A DNA stretch of 7,794 nt, taken from contig JASDTB010000104.1 in assembly GCA_041441455.1 (NCBI GenBank), forward strand, positions 1 through 7,794, written 5' to 3'. The stretch is from JAFIHK01 sp041441455 (lineage in GTDB: Bacteria; Bacteroidota; Bacteroidia; Bacteroidales; UBA932). The translations under genes were made by a program, and so were the position numbers. The notes beneath the pieces were generated by a model, which was not told where the DNA came from, did no database searches, and worked only from the letters and a program-made list of their open reading frames with translations. Positions 1 to 5,359 of this stretch are shown one piece after another. Position 1 is the first letter of the stretch, and every line of letters begins with the position of its first letter.

Positions 1-304
1 TCAAAGAGAATCCAACAAGTTCGGGAGCATGTGAACGAAAAAAAGATTGAGAGAATGAACCCATAGACATATCTCCTGCGTCAACAGTTAAGACAGGTCC
101 ACTACCCGAAAATTTTCTTTCAGACAAAATAAGATTAGAAAGTTGAGCAAATCCACCCCGATTAATATCATCTACCTTAACCCCTTTAATATTCGCATGA
201 ACATCGTTGGTGAACAGGACTTTCAGATATTTTCCATCGCCTTCAGCATATAAAGAGAAGGCAATGGAAAACGATAACCATAAAAGTAAAACTCTTTTCA
301 TCAT
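1..304 (-). CDS. Exported 5'-nucleotidase / metallophosphoesterase, N-terminal part only
   Basis: This is the first 101 codons of a gene that runs off the left edge of the window. Residues 1-20 form a typical signal peptide: MMKR, a hydrophobic core LLLWLSFSIAFSL, then YA before EGDG. The mature part opens with the calcineurin-like phosphoesterase signature FTNDVHANI (31-39), in which D34 and H36 are expected metal ligands. RGGFAQLSNLI (49-59) and LTVDAGDMSMGS (72-83) follow, with D78 in the GD motif. This pattern is characteristic of the UshA/5'-nucleotidase/2',3'-cyclic phosphodiesterase family, which hydrolyses nucleotides outside the cytoplasmic membrane. Two ATG codons are adjacent (302-304 and 299-301) and either could be the start. 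The gene lies 56 bp after pyrF on the same strand, so read-through from prfA-pyrF is possible. The C-terminal nucleotide-binding domain is not visible, so the exact substrate cannot be assigned. Confidence 0.85.
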   Translation of the reverse strand, partial: MMKRVLLLWLSFSIAFSLYAEGDGKYLKVLFTNDVHANIKGVKVDDINRGGFAQLSNLILSERKFSGSGPVLTVDAGDMSMGSFSQSFFRSHAPELVGFSL

Positions 305-354
305 ATCAGTTTTAGGCAACTAATATAACAAAAAGAGCATTATAAAACACTGAT
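305..354 (-). repeat. Imperfect inverted repeat between pyrF and the nucleotidase gene
   Basis: On the minus strand ATCAGTGTTTTA (354-343) can pair with TAAAACTGAT (314-305), giving ten base pairs with a 2-base bulge (TG) and a 28-base loop. The 3' arm touches the first ATG of the nucleotidase gene. The stem is AT-rich, has a long loop and no T-run after it, so it is not a convincing terminator. It may be a weak leader structure or chance. The 56-bp gap holds no match to TAnnTTTG on the minus strand. Confidence 0.25.
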
Positions 355-360
355 TTGGTG

Positions 361-1188
361 TTACAATATTTTTTCTAAGATTTTTGACATCTCTTCAGCC
401 GCCTCTTTTGCCTTTTCATGAGCTACTTTTGCAAAGTTTTCACTCCTGTCTGCAAAAATTATCCCTCTCGACATATTTACTAAAAGGCCGCATTTCGAAT
501 TCATTCCGTATTTAGCAACATCTTCGGTTGTTCCGCCTTGCGCTCCAACACCTGGAACTAAAAAGAAGTGATCAGGGCAATATGACCTTATTTCAGCTAA
601 TTTTTCTGGTCTAGTCGCACCAACGACAAACATAGTATTATCGACAGATCCCCAAGAGATTGACTTTTTGATTACCGTTTCAAATAGAGGCTCTCCTTCG
701 CCTTCTGCTTTAATCATCTCAAAATCATCTGCAGAAGGATTTGAGGTTAGGGCTAATATAATCGACCATTTCCCCTGATAGTCTAAAAACGGAGCAATTG
801 AATCTTTACCCATATAAGGAGCAAGAGTAACTGCATCCACTCCCATTACATCGAAAAATGCTTTTGCATACCTTTGAGCAGTATTGCCAATATCACCCCG
901 CTTTGCATCTGCAATTATCATGATTTCAGGGTCTTTTGCACGGATGTAATCAACAGTCATCTGAAGTTGCTGCCAACCAGACAAACCCTCAGCTTCATAA
1001 AAAGCAAGATTCGGTTTATATGCAACAGTATATTCATATGTAGCATCAACAATTGCCTTATTGAACTCAAAAATTGAATTTGGAAGACTCTTTAAATGCT
1101 CCGGAAACAGAACAGGGTCGGAATCTAATCCTACACAAAGAAAACTTCTCTTCTTCTTTATACATTCAAAAAGGTTATTGTAAGTCAT
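361..1188 (-). CDS. pyrF: Orotidine 5'-phosphate decarboxylase
   Basis: A cytoplasmic enzyme of 275 residues that decarboxylates OMP to UMP, the last step of de novo pyrimidine synthesis. The catalytic Asp-Lys-Asp array is visible in IIADAKRGDIGNTA (91-104; D94, K96, D99). Other family landmarks are FLCVGLDSD (16-24), VAYKPNLAFYE (55-65, with K58), TLAPYMGKDS (121-130), FLVPGVGAQGG (209-219) and NMSRGI (238-243), which line the phosphate and ribose site. Its length and layout fit the long PyrF subfamily (about 270-280 residues) common in Bacteroidetes and actinobacteria, as opposed to the 230-residue enterobacterial type. I chose the ATG at 1188: it lies 4 bases after the prfA stop and starts with MTYNNLFECIKKKRSF, as relatives do. 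An in-frame ATG at 1233 would add 15 residues and overlap prfA by 41 bases, with no family support. Co-transcribed with prfA. Confidence 0.96.
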   Translation of the reverse strand: MTYNNLFECIKKKRSFLCVGLDSDPVLFPEHLKSLPNSIFEFNKAIVDATYEYTVAYKPNLAFYEAEGLSGWQQLQMTVDYIRAKDPEIMIIADAKRGDIGNTAQRYAKAFFDVMGVDAVTLAPYMGKDSIAPFLDYQGKWSIILALTSNPSADDFEMIKAEGEGEPLFETVIKKSISWGSVDNTMFVVGATRPEKLAEIRSYCPDHFFLVPGVGAQGGTTEDVAKYGMNSKCGLLVNMSRGIIFADRSENFAKVAHEKAKEAAEEMSKILEKIL

Positions 1189-1192
1189 ATGA

Positions 1193-2278
1193 TTAATTTT
1201 CTGAGTCTTTAAGTCTCTCTGCGTTTTCTGCAATCTGCAATAAATCTAGAACCTCTTGAATGTTTCCATCCATAAATACTGGAAGGTTATACATTGTATA
1301 ATTTATTCTATGGTCAGTTACGCGAGATTGTGGATAGTTATATGTTCTAATCTTAGCAGATCTATCGCCTGTAGAGACCATAGTCTTTCTTTTTGCTGAG
1401 ATTTCATTCAAATACTTTTCGTACTCCATGTTATACAAACGAGTTCTCAACTCATCCAGAGCCTTATCGTAGTTTTTCAATTGAGACTTCTCATCCTGAC
1501 ACTGAACTACGATTCCCGAAGGTATGTGGGTCAGACGAATAGCTGAATATGTTGTATTTACAGATTGACCACCTGGACCTGAAGAGCAGAAGGTATCTTT
1601 TCTGATATCATTCATATTCAACTCAATGTCGAATTCATCAGCTTCTGGTAGAACCGCTATCGAGGCTGCAGAGGTGTGAACACGACCTTGTGTCTCGGTT
1701 TGAGGCACACGTTGAACACGATGTACTCCTGATTCATATTTAAGAACACCGTAGACCCCATTTCCCGACACCTTGCAAATCAACTCTTTAAATCCGCCAG
1801 AGGTTCCCTCCGACTGACTATTAATCTCCAACTTCCAACCTCTCTTCTCCGCATATTTTGCATACATTCTAAAAAGGTCACCCGCAAAGATTGAAGCTTC
1901 GTCTCCACCCGCACCTGCGCGAATCTCAACAATTGCATTCTTAGAGTCTTGAGGATCAGCAGGAATTAGAAGAAGTTTTATCTCCTCTTCAAGCGCAGGA
2001 AGCTGCTGCTCAATAGTAAAAACCTCATCTTTAGCCATCTCTCTCAACTCTTCATCTTTTTCATTCTGAAGAATATCCTTAGCAGCTTCAAGATCTTCAA
2101 TCAATTTACGATATTTATCTCCGGCCTCTACAATTGGTTCCAACTCTCTGTACTCTTTATTCAAAGAGACATACTTTTTCATATCGGACATCACTGCCGG
2201 ATCTGATATCTGTGTAGAAATATTTTCAAATTTTTCGCGAAGCCCCGAAAGCTTCGAAACAAGATTATTTTCGCTCAT
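1193..2278 (-). CDS. prfA: Peptide chain release factor 1 (RF1)
   Basis: A complete RF1 of 361 residues, the usual length. RF1 enters the ribosomal A site at UAA or UAG and triggers hydrolysis of peptidyl-tRNA. The stop-codon recognition loop carries PQT (192-194), the PxT motif specific to RF1; RF2 has SPF there. The catalytic GGQ is at 236-238 inside SSGPGGQSVNTTYSA, the Bacteroidetes version of the segment, and its Gln is the expected target of methylation by PrmC. The N-terminal helical domain (about 1-105) and the EIRAGAGGDEASIFAGDLFRMY block (118-139) are standard. No programmed frameshift is seen or expected (that is a feature of prfB). The ATG at 2278 is the first in frame after the upstream editing-protein gene, 30 bp away. 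pyrF follows 4 bp downstream. Confidence 0.97.
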   Translation of the reverse strand: MSENNLVSKLSGLREKFENISTQISDPAVMSDMKKYVSLNKEYRELEPIVEAGDKYRKLIEDLEAAKDILQNEKDEELREMAKDEVFTIEQQLPALEEEIKLLLIPADPQDSKNAIVEIRAGAGGDEASIFAGDLFRMYAKYAEKRGWKLEINSQSEGTSGGFKELICKVSGNGVYGVLKYESGVHRVQRVPQTETQGRVHTSAASIAVLPEADEFDIELNMNDIRKDTFCSSGPGGQSVNTTYSAIRLTHIPSGIVVQCQDEKSQLKNYDKALDELRTRLYNMEYEKYLNEISAKRKTMVSTGDRSAKIRTYNYPQSRVTDHRINYTMYNLPVFMDGNIQEVLDLLQIAENAERLKDSEN

Positions 2279-2294
2279 AATATTAAAATGTGCG

Positions 2295-2302
2295 CAAAGG
2301 TA
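2295..2302 (-). promoter_or_regulatory. Possible -7 promoter element for prfA-pyrF
   Basis: TACCTTTG on the minus strand matches the Bacteroidetes -7 consensus TAnnTTTG and lies in the 30-bp gap between the editing-protein gene and prfA. Transcription would begin near 2288, leaving a leader of roughly 10 bases before the ATG at 2278. About 17-20 bases further upstream there is only a T-run (around 2320-2325), not a clear TTTG. Such 8-mers occur by chance in AT-rich DNA, but the position is right. Confidence 0.45.
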
Positions 2303-2308
2303 ACTATT

Positions 2309-2779
2309 TTACTCGGAGTAAAAAAATGACAATTTCCAACGTATTCTCAAGATTTGGCTCTGTGAATTATACTCGCTGGAGATGATTTTAAATGTCCCTA
2401 TCTCAGATGTGTTTTCTACGTGCTCTCCAATACAAGGGCAATGGTCATAATCCCCAACAGAGATAACTCTAACTAAATCACCAGCTTCTTGTGGAAGTTT
2501 TGAGAGATCTAATGTTGTTTCGTCACGTTTTACAAAACTTTCAGTAACATCAAGTCTTTGAGAAATAATGATATTAACCTCATTCTCAAGAGCCTCAAGT
2601 TCTGCTTTAGACAAATCGCGATCTATTAGATAATCGCACTTTGATTTCTTTTTCTCTATATGATTACTAACTGAACGGTTTGTGCCGAACATTCTAATCA
2701 TTGTCTGATTTAGAATATGTTCTGCCGTATGGCTTGGACTATAGTAATCTTTTTTTGGCGTATTTAAAGTTTCTAACAT
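2309..2779 (-). CDS. Alanyl-tRNA editing protein (AlaX-like, threonyl/alanyl tRNA synthetase SAD domain)
   Basis: A 156-residue stand-alone protein of the tRNA-synthetase second-additional-domain family. AlaX-type proteins hydrolyse Ser-tRNA(Ala) or Gly-tRNA(Ala) in trans, backing up AlaRS editing. The zinc-binding pattern is present: HTAEH (17-21) and CIGEH (116-120), i.e. HxxxH followed by CxxxH, with the conserved VENTSEIGTFKIISSEY stretch (121-137) after it. It has no aminoacylation or anticodon domain, so it is not a broken alaS. I chose the ATG at 2779 because homologues begin shortly before the HTAEH motif, and because the longer reading from 2836 would translate both arms of a stem-loop and the predicted promoter. 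The gene lies 72 bp after hcp and 30 bp before prfA, all on one strand. Whether it prefers serine or glycine cannot be told from the sequence. Confidence 0.85.
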   Translation of the reverse strand: MLETLNTPKKDYYSPSHTAEHILNQTMIRMFGTNRSVSNHIEKKKSKCDYLIDRDLSKAELEALENEVNIIISQRLDVTESFVKRDETTLDLSKLPQEAGDLVRVISVGDYDHCPCIGEHVENTSEIGTFKIISSEYNSQSQILRIRWKLSFFYSE

Positions 2780-2780
2780 A

Positions 2781-2828
2781 GAGGCAGGATTTTCGTGAAC
2801 TACAAAGTTACACAGAAAACCCCGCCTC
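2781..2828 (-). other. Long stem-loop between hcp and the tRNA-editing gene
   Basis: On the minus strand, 2828-2806 pairs with 2801-2781 around a 4-base loop (TTGT). The stem has 19 Watson-Crick pairs, two G.U wobbles and two single-base bulges. The outer part is GC-rich (GAGGC with GCCTC) and followed by TTTTC/GAAAA. The 3' arm ends one base before the ATG at 2779 and 24 bases after the hcp stop codon the stem begins. In a plus-strand RNA the two wobbles would be A.C mismatches, so the structure is best in the hcp-direction transcript. It could be the hcp terminator, although there is no U-run after it, an RNA 3'-end stabiliser, or a translational block on the editing gene in read-through transcripts. 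Confidence 0.65.
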
Positions 2829-2833
2829 AACAA
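2803..2833 (-). promoter_or_regulatory. Possible Bacteroidetes promoter for the tRNA-editing gene
   Basis: TAACTTTG (2810-2803) matches the -7 consensus TAnnTTTG, and a TTG (2833-2831) lies 20 bases upstream of it, close to the usual -33 spacing; the TTG is one of three in tandem. The predicted start near 2797 lies inside the 3' part of the stem-loop, so a transcript made from this promoter would lack the 5' arm. This supports the start codon at 2779 over that at 2836. Confidence 0.4.
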
Positions 2834-2851
2834 CAATATATATATGAAGGA

Positions 2852-4507
2852 TTAGCTTAAGAACAATTTCATATCTTCATCAACTGTTCCAATTCCAGCT
2901 ATTCCAAAGTTATTCACAAGAACATTCGCTACATTTGGTGATAAAAAGGCTGGCAATGTTGGGCCTAAGTGGATATTCTTAACTCCAAGTGAAAGGAGAG
3001 CTAATAGTACAATAACTGCCTTTTGTTCATACCATGCAATGTTGTAAGCAATTGGAAGATCGTTAATATCATTTGCATTAAATATCTCTTTTAGTTTTAG
3101 AGCAACAACTGCTAGAGAGTAAGAGTCATTACATTGACCAGCGTCTAACACTCTTGGAATTCCTCCAATATCGCCAAGTGGTAGTTTGTTGTAACGATAT
3201 TTAGCACAACCAGCTGTAAGGATCACTGTGTCTTTTGGTAGTTTCTCTGCAAATTCTGTGTAGTAGTTTCTATCTTTCATTCTACCATCGCAACCAGCCA
3301 TTACAAAGAATTTTCTAATTGCTCCAGATTTTACTGCATCGATAATCTTGTCTGCAAGAGCAAAAACCTGAGCATGAGCAAATCCACCAATGATTTCACC
3401 TGTCTCTATTTCAGTTGGAGCTGCACATTTTTTTGCATGCTCTATAATCGCTGAAAAATCTTTTGGTTTGCCATCTTTTCTATCCTCAATATGCTTAAAT
3501 CCGTCAAAACCTGATGCTCCAGTTGTGTAAACTCTATCTTTGTATGTAGAATTGTTTCTTGGCGGTACAATACAGTTTGTTGTAAACAAAATTGGTCCGT
3601 TGAAGGTCTCAAAATCGAAAATTTGTCTCCACCAAGAACTTCCGTAGTTTCCTACAAAATGAGAGTATTTTTTGAAAGCTGGATAGTAGTTTGCAGGTAA
3701 CATTTCGCTATGTGTATAGACATCAACACCTGTTCCATCTGTCTGCTTGAGAAGCTCTTCCATATCCTTCAAATCGTGACCACTGATTAGAATACCAGGA
3801 TTGTTTCTAACACCGATGTTAACTTTTGTTATCTCAGGGTTACCATAAGCAGTCGTATTCGCTTTGTCTAATAGAGCCATTACCTTTACACCATTCGATC
3901 CAGTCTCCATAACAAGAGCAGTCAACTCATCTGCTGTCAATGAGTCATCAGTTGTTTTAACTAATGCCGATTGCATAAAAGCATAAATCGATAGATCCTC
4001 ATGACCAAGGTTGTAAGCATGCTCAGCATAAGCTGCCATTCCCTTTAAACCATAAATTGCAAGCTCTCTCAAAGATCTTACATCTTCGTTATCAGTAGCT
4101 AAAACACCAACGTGCTTTGCTTTCTCCTCCATAACAGTTATGTCGTCAGATGTCCAAAATGCACCTTCATACTTAATAGCTGCAACATCCCCACCTTTTG
4201 AAATATACATTTGTCTAACGATATCTCTCAACAAGAGCGCCTCTTTAATTCTCTTTTCAAATCTTGCTTTATGGAAGTTTGCATTTGTAATAGTCATAAA
4301 GAGACTATCTGTAATGAACTTATTTGCCTCTGGAACCTCAACTCCCTTCTCTCTTAAAAATACAGTATAGTGGGAGATGCCTTTACAAAGAAACATTAGC
4401 AAGTCTTGAAGATTGGCTACATCTGGAGTTTTACCACAAACTCCGCTTATTGTACATCCGCTATTTTTTGCGGTTTCCTGACACTGATAACAGAACATGT
4501 TGCTCAT
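2852..4507 (-). CDS. hcp: Hydroxylamine reductase / hybrid-cluster protein, class I
   Basis: A cytoplasmic iron-sulfur protein of 551 residues. Hcp reduces hydroxylamine in vitro and is best supported in vivo as a nitric oxide reductase or protein S-nitrosylase in nitrosative stress. The N-terminal cluster motif C6-x2-C9-x8-C18-x5-C24 is the class I type that binds a [4Fe-4S] cluster; the enterobacterial class has C-x2-C-x11-C-x6-C. All expected ligands of the hybrid 4Fe-2S-2O cluster are present: H244 (ISGHDL), E268 (THSEML), C312 (TTNCIVPP), C406 (MAGCDGR), C434 (TAGCAKYRYN), C459 (DAGQCNDSY) and E494 (WYEQKA). I chose the ATG at 4507, giving MSNMFCYQCQ as in homologues. The in-frame ATG at 4696 adds 63 residues that run through the promoter region and into the regulator gene. 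No NADH-dependent reductase (Hcr) gene is adjacent, as is usual for class I. It is divergent from the Crp/Fnr gene and likely controlled by it. Confidence 0.97.
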   Translation of the reverse strand: MSNMFCYQCQETAKNSGCTISGVCGKTPDVANLQDLLMFLCKGISHYTVFLREKGVEVPEANKFITDSLFMTITNANFHKARFEKRIKEALLLRDIVRQMYISKGGDVAAIKYEGAFWTSDDITVMEEKAKHVGVLATDNEDVRSLRELAIYGLKGMAAYAEHAYNLGHEDLSIYAFMQSALVKTTDDSLTADELTALVMETGSNGVKVMALLDKANTTAYGNPEITKVNIGVRNNPGILISGHDLKDMEELLKQTDGTGVDVYTHSEMLPANYYPAFKKYSHFVGNYGSSWWRQIFDFETFNGPILFTTNCIVPPRNNSTYKDRVYTTGASGFDGFKHIEDRKDGKPKDFSAIIEHAKKCAAPTEIETGEIIGGFAHAQVFALADKIIDAVKSGAIRKFFVMAGCDGRMKDRNYYTEFAEKLPKDTVILTAGCAKYRYNKLPLGDIGGIPRVLDAGQCNDSYSLAVVALKLKEIFNANDINDLPIAYNIAWYEQKAVIVLLALLSLGVKNIHLGPTLPAFLSPNVANVLVNNFGIAGIGTVDEDMKLFLS

Positions 4508-4546
4508 AATATTAGGTTTTATTTGGTTTGTTTTCGTTTTACGATG

Positions 4547-4554
4547 CAAAAGTA
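4547..4554 (-). promoter_or_regulatory. Predicted -7 element of the hcp promoter
   Basis: TACTTTTG on the minus strand matches TAnnTTTG. Taking the motif centre as -7, transcription starts near 4543, leaving a leader of about 35 bases that is rich in A and C and almost free of G, hence probably unstructured. No good TTTG lies 19-21 bases upstream, only a TTTT run at 4574-4571 next to the palindrome. That is what is expected of an activator-dependent promoter. Confidence 0.5.
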
Positions 4555-4573
4555 TATTTACATACAACAGAAA

Positions 4574-4593
4574 AGTGTAATATTTGTTACACT
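4574..4593. promoter_or_regulatory. Crp/Fnr-type operator palindrome in the hcp / regulator intergenic region
   Basis: AGTGTAA-N6-TTACACT is a perfect palindrome of two 7-bp arms around the spacer TATTTG. The core TGTAA-N6-TTACA has the same geometry as CRP sites (TGTGA-N6-TCACA) and other Fnr/Crp-family sites. Its centre (4583.5) is about 41 bp upstream of the start predicted for hcp, the classical class II activator position. The spacer holds a TTTG (4583-4586) that is the best candidate -33 element for the divergent regulator gene. It is the only clear palindrome in the 126-bp gap. Confidence 0.75.
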
Positions 4594-4616
4594 CGAGAAA
4601 TATTTTTTTAAATTTG
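4583..4616 (+). promoter_or_regulatory. Predicted promoter of the Crp/Fnr regulator gene
   Basis: TAAATTTG (4609-4616) matches TAnnTTTG and lies 17 bases before the ATG at 4634. TTTG at 4583-4586 is 22 bases upstream of it, slightly longer than the usual 19-21 spacing. Because that TTTG forms the centre of the palindrome 4574-4593, a bound regulator would block its own promoter. Confidence 0.45.
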
Positions 4617-4633
4617 TTATAAAGAGTAGATAT

Positions 4634-5323
4634 ATGGAAATGAAGCTTGATTTGTCTCAATGTCCTATGTGGGAAGACATTACGCCAAAACAGCAAGAAG
4701 AATTATTTAAAGAGCTGATTTACAAACTAAAAGAATATAAAAAAGGTGACTTAATTGCTCGTCAAGGCGACGCATGTAAACATCTTTATTTATTAGTAAA
4801 AGGGTCGGTGAAGACTGAGATGATTACTGAGACTGGCGGTCTACTAACTATCGAAAAAATAAATGCAGTGCGACCATTAGCATCTGCCTTTCTTTTTGCA
4901 GAAAACAACACTTTTCCAGTAGATGTTACTGCAACAGAAGACTCAGTAGTAATCATGATACCCAAAGATGAGGTTATGCGTCTATTTAGCAAATATCCAT
5001 CATTCTTACACCGATACATTACCTACAACGCCAACAGAACACAATTTCTTTCTGGCAAATTACAAGTTTTAACCATAAAAACAATCAAGGGAAAACTTGC
5101 CCACTATATACTTGAGCAATTTAATATCGCAAGAAGAGATAATCCTTCAACAAAAAGATTTACGTTAGACAAAAACCAAACTGAGTTAGCAAAATTTTTT
5201 GGAGTAACACGACCATCTCTTGCACGGTCGTTAGCTGAAATGGAGAAAGATGGGTTGATATTAACTGAAAAAAAAGAGATTACGATACTAGATGCCAAAG
5301 GACTGACCGAACTACTAGCATAA
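4634..5323 (+). CDS. hcpR: Crp/Fnr-family transcriptional regulator, HcpR-like
   Basis: A 229-residue dimeric DNA-binding regulator. Residues about 15-130 form the cyclic-nucleotide-binding-like beta barrel (KGDLIARQGDACKHLYLLVKG at 37-57). A dimerisation helix follows (about 125-150). The C-terminal winged helix is at about 178-215: LDKNQTELAKFFGV, then recognition helix TRPSLARSLAEMEKDGLI (192-209). It has only C10 and C48, so it lacks the Fnr [4Fe-4S] cysteines, and the cAMP-phosphate motif of CRP is replaced by PLASAFLFAENNTFPVDV (81-98), so cAMP is an unlikely ligand. Divergent placement beside hcp and a palindrome between them point to HcpR, a regulator of nitrosative-stress genes that in Porphyromonas gingivalis is known to respond to NO through heme. 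I infer that role here from context. I chose the ATG at 4634; upstream in-frame ATGs (4406, 4544) lie inside hcp or the promoter region. A second in-frame ATG at 4640 is also possible. Confidence 0.85.
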   Translation: MEMKLDLSQCPMWEDITPKQQEELFKELIYKLKEYKKGDLIARQGDACKHLYLLVKGSVKTEMITETGGLLTIEKINAVRPLASAFLFAENNTFPVDVTATEDSVVIMIPKDEVMRLFSKYPSFLHRYITYNANRTQFLSGKLQVLTIKTIKGKLAHYILEQFNIARRDNPSTKRFTLDKNQTELAKFFGVTRPSLARSLAEMEKDGLILTEKKEITILDAKGLTELLA

Positions 5324-5336
5324 AGCTAGAATTTTT
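5315..5336 (+). terminator. Weak hairpin with T-run at the end of the regulator gene
   Basis: CTAGC (5315-5319) and GCTAG (5325-5329) form a 5-bp stem with loop ATAAA that contains the TAA stop codon. AATTTTT follows. This has the form of an intrinsic terminator but is short, so it may only partly stop transcription. If it is leaky, the 550-residue gene 36 bp downstream would be read from the regulator promoter. Confidence 0.35.
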
Positions 5337-5359
5337 GAAAAACTAAATTACTTAAATAT

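Noticed and set aside
1189..1233. Longer pyrF start at 1233, overlapping prfA by 41 bases
   Set aside because: The extra 15 residues are the prfA end read in another frame and have no family support; the ATG at 1188 gives the usual N-terminus and a 4-bp gap.
2780..2836. Longer start of the tRNA-editing gene at 2836 (MLLRRGFLCNF...)
   Set aside because: The extension translates the stem-loop and the predicted promoter; homologues begin shortly before HTAEH.
4140..4509. Two short open frames on the plus strand inside hcp
   Set aside because: They are antisense to well-conserved hcp codons and have no recognisable motif or initiation signal.
4406..4633. 76-residue N-terminal extension of the Crp/Fnr regulator
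   Set aside because: It lies over the 5' end of hcp, the operator and both predicted promoters; the family length is about 220-230 residues.
4508..4696. 63-residue N-terminal extension of Hcp
   Set aside because: It crosses the promoter region, the palindrome and the start of the divergent regulator gene. The cysteine motif must be near the N-terminus, as in all Hcp proteins.
4786..5298. Two short open frames on the minus strand inside the regulator gene
   Set aside because: They are reverse-strand shadows of the conserved sensor and helix-turn-helix coding sequence.
4634..5323. Calling the regulator a true Fnr or a cAMP-responsive CRP
   Set aside because: It lacks the Fnr cysteine cluster, and the cAMP-binding motif is replaced; the hcp context fits HcpR better.
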